NCBI GenBank assembly: GCA_001910725.1
Contig: MJGA01000008.1
Coordinates: 124,001 to 188,000 of the forward strand
DNA: 64,000 nucleotides
Direction of reading: 5' to 3'
Origin: Phanerodontia chrysosporium
Taxonomy: Eukaryota; Basidiomycota; Agaricomycetes; Polyporales; Phanerochaetaceae
This document shows positions 36,960 to 49,600 of the stretch, in pieces. Under the pieces are notes generated by a model. That model was given only the letters and a program-made list of their open reading frames with translations. It did not search any database and was not told the origin of the DNA. Within the stretch, counting starts at the first letter, position 1, and each line of letters opens with the position of its first letter. The position numbers and the translations under genes are program-made.

Positions 36960-39290
36960 GGTGAGAGAGCTGCAGCGAAACAGGCGAGCTCTGGCAGTGT
37001 GGGCAGACGGGCCTCGCAAAGGGCGCACGAGAAGTTAGAGCCATCTTATACTGGGGCGCGTCACTGGACCTGGAGAAGCCTCCTGTGCCAGGCACGCTCA
37101 ATGGGCGAATGCACATGGGCTTCGGCACTGTGATAAGGAAGTGCAAGAAGCACAAGCAGCCATCAGCATGGCGTTTTCTGCCGAGAGTTTGGGAGCGGCG
37201 CTCTGCTGACGCGATTCGGAACCTGCATTACCAGCGTAGGCCGGCCTGCGAGCGGGTCCTGGCGTTGTCGAGACCGCAAAGACTCCGATTTGTGGCAGAG
37301 GGATTCCCTAGAATGGTCTGCGACTTCAGTAGAACCAAGTTGCTGGAGTGGCCGCCGTCACTCCCAGCACACATACCTGAGGCTTAGACTATCTTTGGGT
37401 GCCATCGCACCGTGGATTTTCGTGGCGAGACCGGCATGCTGACAGATAGTCTGCAAGGTGCGGCCCGTTTCTGGGCTGCTGACTTGGTAGTCTTGGCAGA
37501 TCGGCTCGAAAGAGAAGCGCGACATATCTGAATTCGCTATCGCACTGGATGGAGTATGTGCCAACCCACGCCCATGTGCATCCTTTCAGTCCGGAATCCC
37601 ATTGCTGATCCTTGTGGCGGCTCGCCTCTGATGGGACGCTAGCACTGGCTGCTTCAACAGGCAAGTGCTGTAGTTCGCCAGGCGTTCGGTGGAAGTACGT
37701 GAGTTGCCGTCCGCTCGGACACCCGTCTATCATGGATTTTCATTCGAGTTTGTCGTAAACGATGTGGACATTGGCGTCGTTGCGGCGGAAGCGACAGATC
37801 TGTCAAGCACCTATGTCTTCAGCATGTGGTCACCGAAAATGAGATCTTGGCACTCACAGATGGCGTAAGCCCGCAGGTCGTGCCCGGGGTCAGAGAAGCT
37901 CCAAATTGTTGTAGCCTCCAATGAGACAGGGCCATCGACGGGTCGTCCTGATCCAGGAACAAGCTCTGCAGAAGCACATGGCGGGTCAGTCCGGACGCAC
38001 GAACGGACCATACTCGCAAGAAGCTGTTGTGCAAGATGCCGCGAATGTGTCGTGTCTGAGTGCATCCACGCAGAGCCCCCGTAGAGCCAGCGTCGCAGCG
38101 CAAGTTCGAGCAGAACGCTCACGTACCGTCGGCATGGTGAACGCAAACCTGTCATGTCAATCCGGACACGACGGAGACAGGGTGGCATCGCTCACATTGC
38201 GCGCTCTACTGACACACAGTCAGGGTACAGAGCGGTTATCTCAGCGCGATTCCGAGTCGCATGGCTGGCTGGGCTTATTCACATTTTGCCCCACTGTTGT
38301 TTTGGAATGGCCCATGTGTCCGGTTCCGCGGTTGCACTGTCGTAGCCATACACTTGACTGTATGCTGTATAGATCTAAGCTCGCAGGCAGCGGCTGATTG
38401 TAGGTCTGAAAGCAGCGTCGTGAGCCTGCACATGTGTTCCGAGGACTTAGCACAACTTACTCACAAGCTTCTGTCTGCCCGCGACGTGGACTGATGCCGG
38501 CCACCACCCGAGATATTTCAACAGCCCTGCCGCAATCTCATGTCGACATGAAACCAGCTATCTCAGCTCCTTGTCGAAGATGGTTCTGCAGCTCTCGTAA
38601 AGATGACTGAGCGAGGTGGAAGAGGACAGCCCGTTCGGCGCCTCAACCTTCAAGCTTTGAAGTCAGACCCGCCGACGGGCGCCCTCCGACTAATAATTTT
38701 TTTGGAGTTAGTCACCTCAAGATGTGGCAAACCCGCTCTCAGTGTTTGGTAACTTGAGGAACCCGATGTGAGCCGACCGTAGGTGGTGAACGCAAGACCG
38801 CGGCCGGGAATGCTCGTATACAAGTCGAGGTTCAGCGAATGTCGCACCATACCTGAGGAAGAGGACAACAGCGCGACCAACAAGAACTGCAAAGAAAACG
38901 TGGTAGCGCAGTGCATGTTATTGGAGCTTCTAGTACATTACGGTGATGGTACAGATAGGCCGAAACGAGAGAAATGATGGTGCAGAGTCCCGTGCGTGTA
39001 GATGATCCAGACTGAGTCCTGAACGTGCACAACAGGGACGCAGTGCACCAATAATATAAGTACAGAGGGTTCCCAGAGATGGATGAGCAGCCAGTAACAT
39101 GCGAGAGGAGATGGAGGTAAGATGGAAGCGAAGCGGATACGAGCACGGAAACGGAGCACAGAAACCCAACCAATATAACATATAGAGCACGGCACGCAAA
39201 GGTGCGCGCGTGCGAGATATGGTCGTAAGATCGTCGTTAAACGTCAAAGATATCAGGAGGCGTGAACACATAAAATGCAGGAAACGACGC
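36960..39290. other. Gene-poor intergenic region
   Basis: 2.3 kb with only short unconvincing frames on both strands (for example 37389-37733 minus, 37921-38397 plus). I compared them with BTB and F-box patterns and found no match. The OPT promoter should lie at the left end. Confidence 0.4.
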
Positions 39291-41466
39291 TTAGAGCGCG
39301 CGTCCCACTTCGGTGGCTGCGGTCGTCGGCGTCGTCGGCGTCAGCGTCGTGGAAGTCGCGTCAGAATTTTCTTGTAGGTGCGCGCCATGCACGCGCGGCG
39401 TCGCGGGCGGCGAGACCGTCGAGACCGTCGACACGGCGTCGGGCTCCGCGGGGACCTGCAGCCGCGAGAGCGACGCCTTGGACGACGCCGACGCGAACGG
39501 CGTCGACGCGGCGCTGCCGGCGTGTGCATCGACTCGTCTGCGGTTTCGAAGGACGCGGTTGAGCTCGCGCGAGACGGCGCGCGGATCGGCGGAGGTGGCG
39601 ATTTGGGCTTTGCCTTCATCGCTGCTGGCACTTCGGGGACCGGGGGAGGACTCGACGAGCTGCTTCCCAGGCCCGGCGGCGGCGCGAGTGATGCAGATGT
39701 CAGAGCAGATTCGAAGCTCTCCTTCGGCCTGCTGCTGTCGGCTGCGACACTGGTTGTCGGCGACGTCGGCTCTGATGCCGGTGCTGGCGCCTGGGAAGCG
39801 GTGACTGGCTGGTTTGCGAGCGGACTGCGGTTGCGCTGCATGTGGGGCGCTCCGGTTCCTGGCCGTCGCCTTCGTTGGAGTCGCCGTCTGTAGACTCTTC
39901 TTCGACAACGGTGGTCTCATTACCGCCATCCAGGATCGGAGAGCGCGACGGACCTGCGATCTCCTCGAAGTCCGGCGGGGGATGCAACGGCAGATCCATG
40001 CGGGACGTGCTAGCATGGAAGGCGATCGCGTCCTGACCGTAGGGCACACCGAAGCGGGCGAACGACTCGCGCGACGCGATGAGCTTAATCTGTTCGGGTG
40101 TTGGCCCCGAGCGCGGGTACGTGAACTCGGTGCGCACAGTGGTATGCGTGAGCGGTGCAGAGATAGAGTTGACAGAGATCATCGAAGGCGACGTCAGATG
40201 CGGTGAGTCAAGCAGACGCGAGCGTGAGCGCGACATCATGCTGAAACCCGAACCTGACACGGACGGCCGGTGCACACCAGCCCGCGATTGGGCACGGCTC
40301 CGGGGCGAGGGATGGTCGGTGTAGACACATTGGAGGCTCCAGACCCGTCACGTCGATGACTTAGGTTGGGAGAAGCCTCGACGGGCGCAGGTGTGGTAGC
40401 GGCGCCGGCGGGCTGCGATCTGCTTGCTTGTCGACTGTGGAACAGGCCAAGGAATCCGGAGCGTCTTCTTGGGCTCTCTGGTGGCTCCTGAAGTGGCTCC
40501 GGTATGTGCGCAGGGATCTCGGGAGACACAGAGGGGCTCATGTCCTCCAGGGGCACGACCTCGAAATACGGCGGCGCCTCCCCGCGCGGGTCGGGCGTTT
40601 GCGGATTCAGGCGGCTCGTCGGGCTCTCCTCCGTAGATGGCAGCGTGTCGACGCTCGGTCGCGAGCCGTCCGTGCGCGGGGTCAGGTTCAGCAGGCGCGC
40701 ACGCGAGTTGTCCATGTCGGCACCCATGTCGCCACGTGATTCGTCGCCCAGGAGTAGCGGCATGTCGTGCGGGCTCTCCGGCATCTCCGTGTACTCGCGA
40801 CTCTGGATGCGGGACACGACGGACGGGTCTGGGCTCTCCGCGGTCTCGGCGACGGACGGCATCACGACGTGCGTCGTGGTCGGCGGCTCCTCCATCATGT
40901 CCTCCGGGCCCCGGAATATAACAACCTCGCGCTCGCCAGGCTCCTTCATGTAAACAGGCAGCGAATGTGTCGAGATTTGGCTCGCACGTCGGTTGGCGCG
41001 CCGACTCCGCCTCGTGCGTGCAGGCGGGGCGCCCTCTCCCGTGATGTCAGTTGCCGACCCCACAAGCTGCTGTGCGGTGAGCTCCCGAGGGGCGTCCTCC
41101 GCTGAGGCAGTGCTCGGCCCGAACGAGTTTGCAGCATGGCTTGTCCATCTCGCCATGTTCATGTGCCAACCACGACGCATGCAGGTCATGATGAGGATGA
41201 GACCAACTATTACCACGACGACGACAACTGGAACCTGTGGATGGAGGGCGTTCAGAAGCCTCCTAGTTATGAATAATAGCGAGACATACGACGATTTTTA
41301 CCGCATCACTGCCATCTCGCTTCTGCAACGGAGCGGCCTGCACAAGCGTAGGGAGTCCGAACAGTGTCAAGGCGCTTGCGAGAGAGGATGGTGATCGCAG
41401 GTGAATTCGTTGTGATGGTCGTGGTGTCCGTCTAGCACATATTGACGCATCGTCTGTCGTGTGCAA
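39291..41466 (-). CDS. Single-pass membrane protein with secreted N-terminus, agaricomycete-specific
   Basis: Exon 1 (ends near 41295) encodes a hydrophobic signal-like segment ASALTLFGLPTLVQAAPLQKRD; the precise start is unclear. After a 55-nt intron comes a strong transmembrane helix VPVVVVVVIVGLILIMTC and a basic CMRRGWHMNMARW, then a long cytoplasmic region rich in Ser, Pro and acidic residues, including STHSLPVYMKEPGEREVVIF and RGEAPPYFEVVPLEDM (a PPPY-like site) and the conserved block RSGPTPEQIKLIASRESFARFG. The family is common in Agaricomycetes and uncharacterised. Three breaks (about 40270-40276, 39844-39847, 39518-39520) fit single lost bases, the last two in GGGGG and GGG runs. 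Stop near 39291. Confidence 0.66.
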
Positions 41467-42306
41467 GACGGACGGTTTACGTCTTGAACGTGAACATGCG
41501 TTCGAGACGGGAGAACCTACGTGTGAAGTGATCTACAGGCGGTCGTCAGGCGAGGGTAGGTGCGAACAGGCAGCAATGATGATAACACACCGACGCCCGT
41601 ACTTCACACCAGTTGTCCGAGACCTCGCTGCGGCCGCCTTCTGTTCCTTCAGGAGTCCAACATCGAACTGCCACATCTTGCCTAGCTCGAGGCGGTGTAT
41701 GGGGTCGTGGCGACGTCCGTCGAGGATGTGACATGTCTATGAGCAGCTCGTCGCCCCAGGGTTCGTTATAAGAGAGAAGGAAGGAAGAAACGGTGCAGGA
41801 ATATGTTACACTTTGGACGAGATGGAGGTCGAACGAGACTTGTCAGAGCAGCGCCTCGAGCGGAGGCATCCTGCTGACTTCATCAGCACATCGTAAGCAG
41901 GGGGCCTGCAATTACGGAGGCGCCTGGGCGGACGTCTTGAAGATTTCGCTCATCTCACATGCTCACGCTCCAAGAGATAAGAGCAGATGGTGTTCCTGAA
42001 GCTCTCAAAAGCTGGCTTCTCGTAGGCAGCAAAACAAAGGCCCTCAGGTATGGGTAAGTGCTCATAGATTGCAGTAAACAGGCCTGCTGCGCTTTGGTGC
42101 TACCAGTGTTATCATCGAGGAGCGTAGAGCGGACCCGAGCGGGCGGCGGAGCTATGGCTCTCGGGCGCACCCAAGCTATGCCAGCACGACAAGTACCGAT
42201 GGGAAATGGCCGAGACGGGCGTATTGTGCCGGCCTGCCAGGCCTCGCCTGCGAATGGAAGCCTGGACACTCCCACGCGGCTTGTCCTTGCGAGCATGCGA
42301 GCTCGC
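41467..42306. other. Intergenic region
   Basis: 840 bp between the membrane-protein gene and the 3' remnant of the MBOAT gene. No supported gene. Confidence 0.4.
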
Positions 42307-42606
42307 TCACGGAGCAGTCGCGATGGTGCATTGGGACGTAACCCATTGAGCGACGTCGATGCCCGTCGCACGATACAAGGCCTCCAGAGCCGGCCGCACG
42401 ACCGAGGGCTGAAACGCTAGGCGGTCTCGTGCCAAACCGGCCTTCACCGCCCAGTCAATGAACCATGGCACCGAGTACGTGAGCCACCCCACGGTCCACA
42501 GGTACCCCACCAGGCGCGTCCAGCGCGTGTCACGTATCCCGAGCCCCCTGCCACGTGCGATGACGAAGTCTTCAGCTGTGATCGCGACGGCCTGGACGGG
42601 GAAGAA
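42307..42606 (-). pseudogene. 3' part of an MBOAT_2/wax-synthase-like gene, separated by the mobile element
   Basis: Reading from the element edge on the minus strand: FFPVQAVAITAEDFVIARG, LGIRDTRWTRLVGYLWTVGW, LTYSVPWFIDWAVKAGLA, stop at 42307. This is the usual C-terminal end of fungal MBOAT_2 (wax-synthase-type) acyltransferases: FF..QA.AIT.ED, RR.GI..TRW.R..GY.W, then two helices. It has no start of its own. Its first residues continue exactly the protein that stops at 50288 after SSFWFFP. Together with 50288-51382 it forms one gene interrupted by a 7.68-kb insertion. Confidence 0.88.
42600..42606. repeat. Left target-site duplication GGAAGAA
   Basis: GGAAGAA here is identical to 50288-50294. 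The match extends to 8 bp (GGGAAGAA, 42599-42606 and 50287-50294), where the extra G may be either target or element. Confidence 0.85.
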
Positions 42607-42625
42607 CTAGGCTCGGACATCCCCG
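42607..42625 (+). repeat. Left terminal inverted repeat
   Basis: Begins CTAGGCTCGGACATCCCCG; pairs imperfectly with the right end (positions 1-4, 6-9 and 13-16 identical). Confidence 0.75.
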
Positions 42626-43008
42626 TACCACTTCAAACTCCGCCCGACCGAGGGCGTGCTTCGAAGAAGCGGCTGGGAGGTCTCGTCGGCCTTTTGGCGG
42701 GGACCCTTTAGGCGCTTAATACTTAGCAAATGCGCGAGTACACCCTTACGACAAAATCTCGCGCAGCACATGAGGTTGGCTTCGGACGCGATAGTAGTTG
42801 ATAGGAAATTTGTAGATACATTCACAAGAATACAGGAAACTTGAGGTTTACCGTAGAATAAGCAGGGCCTGTAGATAGAATGCGAAATTTCACGCATCTA
42901 TACCAGAGAAACTGACCTCGAGTGGGGAGGTTTACATCCTAGAGGCGGAAGATGTGTCAGAAAACAGTATAATAGCATGAGCAACACTTGCCGATAACCC
43001 TGCGTAGG

Positions 43009-46000
43009 CTAATCCTCGTCATCGCCCATGTCATCATCGTTGTCGTCGTCCTCCTCGTCGTCGAAGGCGTCCATGTCTAGCGCGACATCGTCTTCATTGT
43101 CGAGGCTGAACCACGTGTCGCGACGTTCGTCATCATCACCCTCCGCATTGCAGGAATCTCCCGAATTGCCTGCAATGCTTTCATCCTCGGACGCCTCGTC
43201 AGCCGGGTCCTTCGGCGCCTCGTCGCCAGCCTGCGAGCCCGTGTCGTCTTCCTCGCTGTTAGACTCATTGATACCGTCACCATCTCTGCCAACATCCGTG
43301 TCGGTGTTGGAAGGAGGTGCGTTGTCACCGGGCCCTGGGATGTACGGGTCGCCAACCAGCGGTACGGAGCGGATCGCCAGTTGAAGCTCGCGAAAGAGCT
43401 TGTTGTACTCGGTGAGTGGTTCCTGCAGGTTCTTGATGCCGTCAGTAACGACATTTGGAATCTCACCACCGTCCGCGTCCACGCAGCGGCCAGGCACAAT
43501 GGTGTAAACCTTGTGCTGCGCGAGTGACGCCATTAGCCGGTCAATGTCGCGCTGGAGGTCCGGGCTTGTATGCTTCGTTCCCTGGCGCGAGCCGAACGTC
43601 TCGTGAACTTGCTTCGCGAGTGCGCGCAAGATGTTGACGCACGGAGCAATCATGGCCAGCCATTCCCATGACGCATTGCTGCCCCGTGCCCTATAGATCG
43701 CCTGCACCGTGACATTATTAGCGGTGAGCCGTCGAAGTCATACTTAGTACTGTGATACACACCTTGATCCAGTAGTTTAAATGCTCCTGCAAGAGGTCAA
43801 CCTCGACCCAGCAGTTGTCTCTGCCGGTCGGGTTGACCAGCCAATTGTCCAGGATAATTTTCCTAGGATAGTTCATCGGTAAGCTTGCAATCTACAAGGT
43901 ACTGATGGACGCACCGCAGTTCGTCCGGCCACACCACCGTCAAGTGATGCACGAGATGCATCATCTCATGCGCATACTTGACACGGCCCATCCCACGGTA
44001 GACGGACGCGAGCATTCGCAAGGCAAGGCAAACTCGCCCTGAGTCGCCAGCCTTGATGGCATCCGTGAACTCACGCAGAAGCAATGCATCACGGAGGTAC
44101 AGGACTGCGTTCTCGAAGACCACGTCACCTTTCGTAGGCGGCGGCAAAGGTGCGTCCTCTTGTGATTGCTCCCGCGCTGGCATTCGCTCGAGATTCTCGC
44201 GGTGCCGCTCACGTCGCAGCTTGTAAGCTTCTGCGGCATTTCCAAACTGTTTCCGGATCGCGCAAGCATGATCCTGGAGGGTTGTGAATGGTACGTCCGC
44301 ATCAGCAAAGGCATCCAATGTAGGGTGTCCGGATACCAACAGCAGACAGTGGAAGATGCGTGCGTAGAGCGAGACAAAGATCAAATCACGGGACGTTCGG
44401 AAAGGGGGGAGAGATGAAAGAACGATGGGCTTGCGTTGGAGGACGTGGTTGTGAAATGCGAGGGAGCCTGGGTCGCTAACACTTTGCGTACCGTAGTGTA
44501 TCTCCATGAAGCCATGCGTCAGGGTCATCTTGTAGTGGAACAGACCTGGTATAGGCACGACCCAGAGCATCGAGTTGGCTAGGTTATCGTGACCAGCGCG
44601 AGCCTGAACTAGCGATCGGATCCGAGCAACAGACAGCTGGTCGCCTGCGATAAGCCTGAGAATGGACCCAAACTGCGGGCTGTCTAATGGCTTGCCAACC
44701 TCACGGAGCATGCTCTCGATGACTTCAGCATTTCCTCTGGTTGTCGACTCGTCGATGGGGACAGCCGGAAGTGGATGAATCTTGGTTTGATGACAGTCAA
44801 TCTTGTGCTCTGTGGTTGGAGTGGATGTCTTCACATCCTCCGCGTACTTGGCAAAGCGGTCGCCTCCGAAAAGAACCAAGATGCGGAGTATGGTGTGCTC
44901 GAGCCGCAAGTTCATCATGTCATTGTCGTCTGCAGAGAGACATATGTCGGAGAGAGTGAGGATGCGGGCAGTGGAAGTACGAGCCAAGAGCGTGCTCGTC
45001 TGGAGATGCTCGAGTCTGGCGTTCCAAAGAGGGAAAGCAGTTGAGCACGTTCCGTTTTCCTGAGTGTCTTTGCGGCCAACAGATTGCTCTGCAACTTTGA
45101 ATCGCATGTTGATATTGTCGTAGACGAAAGCGAGCAAGTCGGACAACGCTTGCGCACGCACAGCGCCTCGACATGCGTCCGAAAGGCGCCTCAAGAATCC
45201 CACCTTGCCTTGCCCCTTCGTGACCCTCTTCTTCTTCGCGCTCACCTCGACAGCATGTACAGACCCAGCAGGACTATCTGCAATGCCTGGCATGTCAGCT
45301 ATATCTTCCTGATCAGGCACTCGAGGCTGCGATGGCTTATGTTCCTGTGATGCCGGTACGTGGTACTTCGTCTTGCCAACCAGACTTGAGTAACTCAGGG
45401 AGAGTCCGAAGTGTGATAGCACGGTTAGAAGTTGCCGGTGCGCCCCTTCTGCACATCCAAACAGCCCCAAAAGGGCCTTCACGTAGTCGTTTCGCTTGCT
45501 GCGCTCGCCTAGGCAGATAAGCCCCGCAGTCATGACCGTCTAGCACACAGAGATCCTCAGTACGTGGGTAGCCAGTCGTTTATGATAAACTCACAGTTTC
45601 CTTTTGCCTTCTAGATGAATCTGCCATCTTTTTCCTCTGTCGAGTGGTGGTGCATGCGGCGTCCAAGACATTGGTGAGCGTGGGGCAGAGTTGGCGGATC
45701 TTTGCATGGGTGGCTGCAAAGCTGAATCCCAACGCGAAGTTCTCGTCGATGTCGAGATTCTCGGTACGTAGGAATCCGTCATCTCTGACAGAGTCGCCTT
45801 CGTTGCTAACAAGTCTGGTGACGTGCTGGATAGCCCACTTCCGCATGGTTTCGCCTCCGACGTTCGACGCAGCCCAGAAATCCAGTACCGCTTCCACACG
45901 GCCTTCAACAGAGAAGAAGCCTCGGTAACGGGGCATGCCGGTCCAGTTGGCAGGGTCAGACACATAGAGAACGAACTCGCCGAACGTGCAGTTCTGTTCT

Positions 46001-46458
46001 TGTAGTGTCTGTAATAATATATTGTAAGTCCTCTTCTTTCGTTCTTCATCATTACGGTGCTGATCTTGACGCTCCTCCCGCTTCTTCCTCACCGCTTTCT
46101 CTCTGCGGTGCTGTCGCCGTTCTTGTTGCGTGCGTCCTCGAATGGGAGAGCTTGGCACGAAGCTTGTGCCTGTACTAGGTGCGTCTGGTGGCTGAGATCG
46201 TGAGCGCTGTGGTGTCTGTGGGTGGCTCAACAGTGGTAGATAGGTTGTTCGGCTGAACCATGAGAATGGCGCCTCCTCGCGCTCGCGCACAGGTTCTGGT
46301 GAGTGAAGAGAAGCATTTGTATATGGTGAAAGTGTTGACAGGCTCGATAGGGACAGTGATCTGCGAAGTCGAGGTGTGGATGGGAGGAAGGTATCCTCGT
46401 AATCCGACTCCTCCCTTTGTTCGACTTCGGCGGCTTCAGATAGGGGGGAGGATGCCAT
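43009..46458 (-). CDS. DUF6589-family protein, candidate transposase of the element
   Basis: Four exons (46458-45595, 45539-43915, 43862-43763, 43701-43009) joined by 52-61 nt introns give 1,093 aa with no frame break. Residues 1-130 are Ser/Pro-rich then strongly basic (RRQHRREKAVRKKREER), a possible DNA-binding or nuclear-import region; about 150-290 contain GEFVLYVSDPANWTGMPRYRGFF and RKWAIQHVTRLV. The DUF6589 core runs from about 500 to 880: LRLIAGDQLSVARIRSLV (Asp about 588), WVVPIPGLFHYKMTLTHG, LRKIILDNWLVNPTGRDN, VEVDLLQEHLNYWIK, and ARGSNASWEWLAMIAP (Glu about 876). The C-terminal 130 residues are highly acidic. The conserved carboxylates could form a DDE-like site in an RNase H-type fold; that is inference. 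It shares a 224-bp divergent promoter region with the helicase gene. Confidence 0.82.
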
Positions 46459-46682
46459 CTGAATGGAGTTTTTCTTTACAACAGTGAGCACAACTTCGCA
46501 CTGTGATCAAGTTACCATGAACTCACCGCAGATACAGGGTGATTAGCAGGATGTGCAGTGTAAGACGTAGGAAGAGCCCTGCCAGCCTCTGCTATGATCG
46601 AGGCCGCTTTGTAATAAATATTGCGGGATTTCCGCTTTTGCTCTCATCTCCACCCCACCTGCGTACACATCCCCCGAACCTC
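46459..46682. promoter_or_regulatory. Shared divergent promoter region of the element
   Basis: 224 bp between the start codons of the DUF6589 gene (minus) and the helicase gene (plus). It contains the AT-rich stretch TTGTAATAAATATTG (about 46609-46623). The arrangement implies co-expression of the two proteins. Confidence 0.5.
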
Positions 46683-49600
46683 ATGGCACCTCAAGGCTCG
46701 TTTAGCAGCAAGAGCAACGGCTCTAAGATCTATAAGGCATCACAGCTTGCAGGTTCACGGCGGCGGACATCATCAGCACGCGGCCGTGCTCAGAGCAAGG
46801 TCTCGCGCATGAGAGCTCCGACCACAGATGCACACCGAGCTGCACCCATACGTCCACGCACATATCTCACAGAGTCCCAGCGCAATACATTGAGCAGACG
46901 CATGCAGGAGAAATACCACTGGCCTGGCGACCCGCGCAAGTTCCAGCTCGACGGTGCTGTTTGGCAGATCGAGGGCGTAGACGGCATAATCCAAGCTCCG
47001 ACAGGCCAGGGCAAGACAGCTGTTGTTGCTGGACCGTACGCATGGCGGGAGCTTCTCGGTGGACGTGATATCACCATTATGGTTGTTCCCCTGCTTGCGC
47101 TACAGCTGGAAATGGTATATTCAAGCAGCTAAGTCGCAGCACTACCGGAGCTGACATGAACACCACTCCTAGGTCAAAACGTTCAAAGACGAGTTCGGTT
47201 TGAATGCCGTAGCAATTAATAGCACACACGGGGTATTTACTGAGGGGCTTGTAAAGGTGAGCAGCTATGAAATACGGTGCGCGTGAATATTCTAATCAAG
47301 GCGGGGCAGGATCTTCTGGACGGAAAATATACAGTCGTCCTCATATCTCCCGAGATGCTACAGTCACGCAATTTCATTGACCTTGTCCTTCGCCGGCCTG
47401 AGTTCACAACACGAGTGCTGTCGGTGGTTGTCGACGAGGCCCATTGTGTATCGCACTGGGGTTCAGACTTCCGCAAGCACTACGGCACTATAGGATCTGT
47501 TCGCGCCTTCCTTCCTACTGGCACACCCATCATTGCTGTCACCGCAACGCTCACGGCTCGCGTGCGCCGCGATCTACACAGCAAGCTCGATTTTCCTCAG
47601 TACAAGAGTCGCTTTCACAACGCCGGTAATGACCGGCCTAACGTATCTCTCCTGGTACGCGCGATGGAGCACCCACAGAACACATTTCAAGACCTGAATT
47701 TTGTCATACCCAATGATATATTGTCAGTGGACGACATACCGAAGACGTACATCTACGCCGATAACATCAAGACAGGCAGCAACATTGTCAAGCACCTGCG
47801 TCAAGTCCTGTCAAGTCGAGGCATTGCTGCGGGATGGGATAACGCAATTAGGCCGTTCAATGCGTCTATGGGCAATACATACCGTGAGGCAGCCATGGAG
47901 GAATTTCACAAGGGCAGGATTCGGGTCTTAGTCTGCACAGACGCCGCTGGCATGGTCAGGAAACACTGCTTCATTGATTAATCACTTGTACGCTGATAAC
48001 TGCTCTAAGGGATGTAACATACCTGATGTCGACGTTGTCGTCCAATGGAAACTTCCCAAGTCCCTGTCGCAGTTTGTTCAACGGGCCGGCCGTGCTGCCA
48101 GGCGATCAGGGCACAAGGGCCTGGCCGTCTTGCTAGTGGAACGGGCGACCTACAGCAAGGACATCGAGTCTTTCCGTACCGCTGCTGCGCCAGCCGCAGC
48201 GACTGCTCCGACACGCCCGCACATGAACAGTGCCAAGCACACAAAGGCCAGGAAAGGGGCGGGGATGGCGGCGAAGACAGCGCCAGGGCCAAAGTATCCG
48301 AAGGCGCGGAAAGGGTATGCGGCAGCACACGGGCTTCATCGTGGCGGCAGTGGAAGGCGAGATGCGCTTCCGCCAGTATGCTCCCAGCCGCCACTAGACT
48401 TGGATGCTGCAGACGAAGGCCTGATCGTCTTCGTGCAGACGACCAAGTGCCGACGTCTTGTTTGGCGGCAAATCTTCGAGAATACAATAAGTAAGCTCCA
48501 GCATCAATAACCATTCATACTCTTACCATAACCTGCTATAGATGTGCCCTTGAGTGTACCATGTTGCGACATATGCGACCCGTTGCTCCTCGATCGTACA
48601 CGACCTCCATCCAAGACCCGCGTGAAGCAAGGCCCGAAAGCGATCAAGAGTGTCGTACCCGATCGTGCCGCGCAGCTGCGGATTGACCAGTGGCGTTTCG
48701 ACAGGTTCTTGCAAGACCACGCAAACGCACAGTTCGATGCAGAGGCGATCCTCCCGGATGCCTTGATTGAATTCATTGCGAGTATGCCACCGAACTACAT
48801 CGCTGCAGACGCCGGCCTCGCTAGACACCTGAAATCGACATGGGTTTGGTGGGAGAGATACGGAGATGAGCTGCTCACCTTGGTTCGCGCTCTGGATATT
48901 GTCTATGTGCCGCCGCCAAAGAAAGGCAGGAGCGGGGCAGCAGTTGCGCTCAGCATGGCGTTGGAGGGCTCGGCGACGGCGACTCGGGCTTCAGGACCGC
49001 CTGCACCGCCTGCGGTCACCAGGGATGTCGCGGTTGCCAACGGTGGCTATGGCCTTAACGCGGACGCAGCCGCCCAGCACCACAGACCCTCGGAGGAACC
49101 TGCTTGCGCATCGCCGAGCAGTGCCAACCCTGCCCAGCAAGAAAAACGTCAACTCCCAGCTGTGCACGCTGATTCTCGGGAGAATAGCTCACCTAGAAAA
49201 CGGGCACGGCTTGAAGAGCCGACTCAAGCGCAGGCACAGACAGGTTCAGAGGCTCAACACGCAGTGAGTTTCGTGTCATCTATTCAGTTGACGTCGAGGT
49301 CTAACGGAATACGTCAGTTATCAGTCCAAACGAACGGCCATGCAATTTCTGGACTCACCACAAGCCCTTGGCCGTATAACTCCCAGCACACATATGTGCC
49401 GTCGACGCGGCTTGGCTCATATGCATATCAGCAACCCTTGGCACCGTACACCTTCTCGGCTGCGCGTTTTTCTGGGTCTCTTCATGCGGCGCCGCAGCCC
49501 CATCCCCTGCCACATCCATCCCAGGTCCAACATCACCCATATTATGGACATCTTCCTGCAGTGCACCAGCCGGCGTCCCCATCCATGCGTCTCCCGCATT

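Noticed and set aside
37389..38397. Overlapping frames that might be a BTB or F-box gene
   Set aside because: No BTB or F-box motif, no consistent exon chain, and many stops in all frames.
41955..42371. 138-codon minus-strand frame
   Set aside because: Overlaps the genuine MBOAT 3' fragment in another frame and has Arg/Pro-biased shadow composition.
43863..43914. Apparent frameshift/stop in the DUF6589 gene at 43862
   Set aside because: A normal 52-nt intron (GTGCGT..TAG) joins PDELR to KIILDNW in frame.
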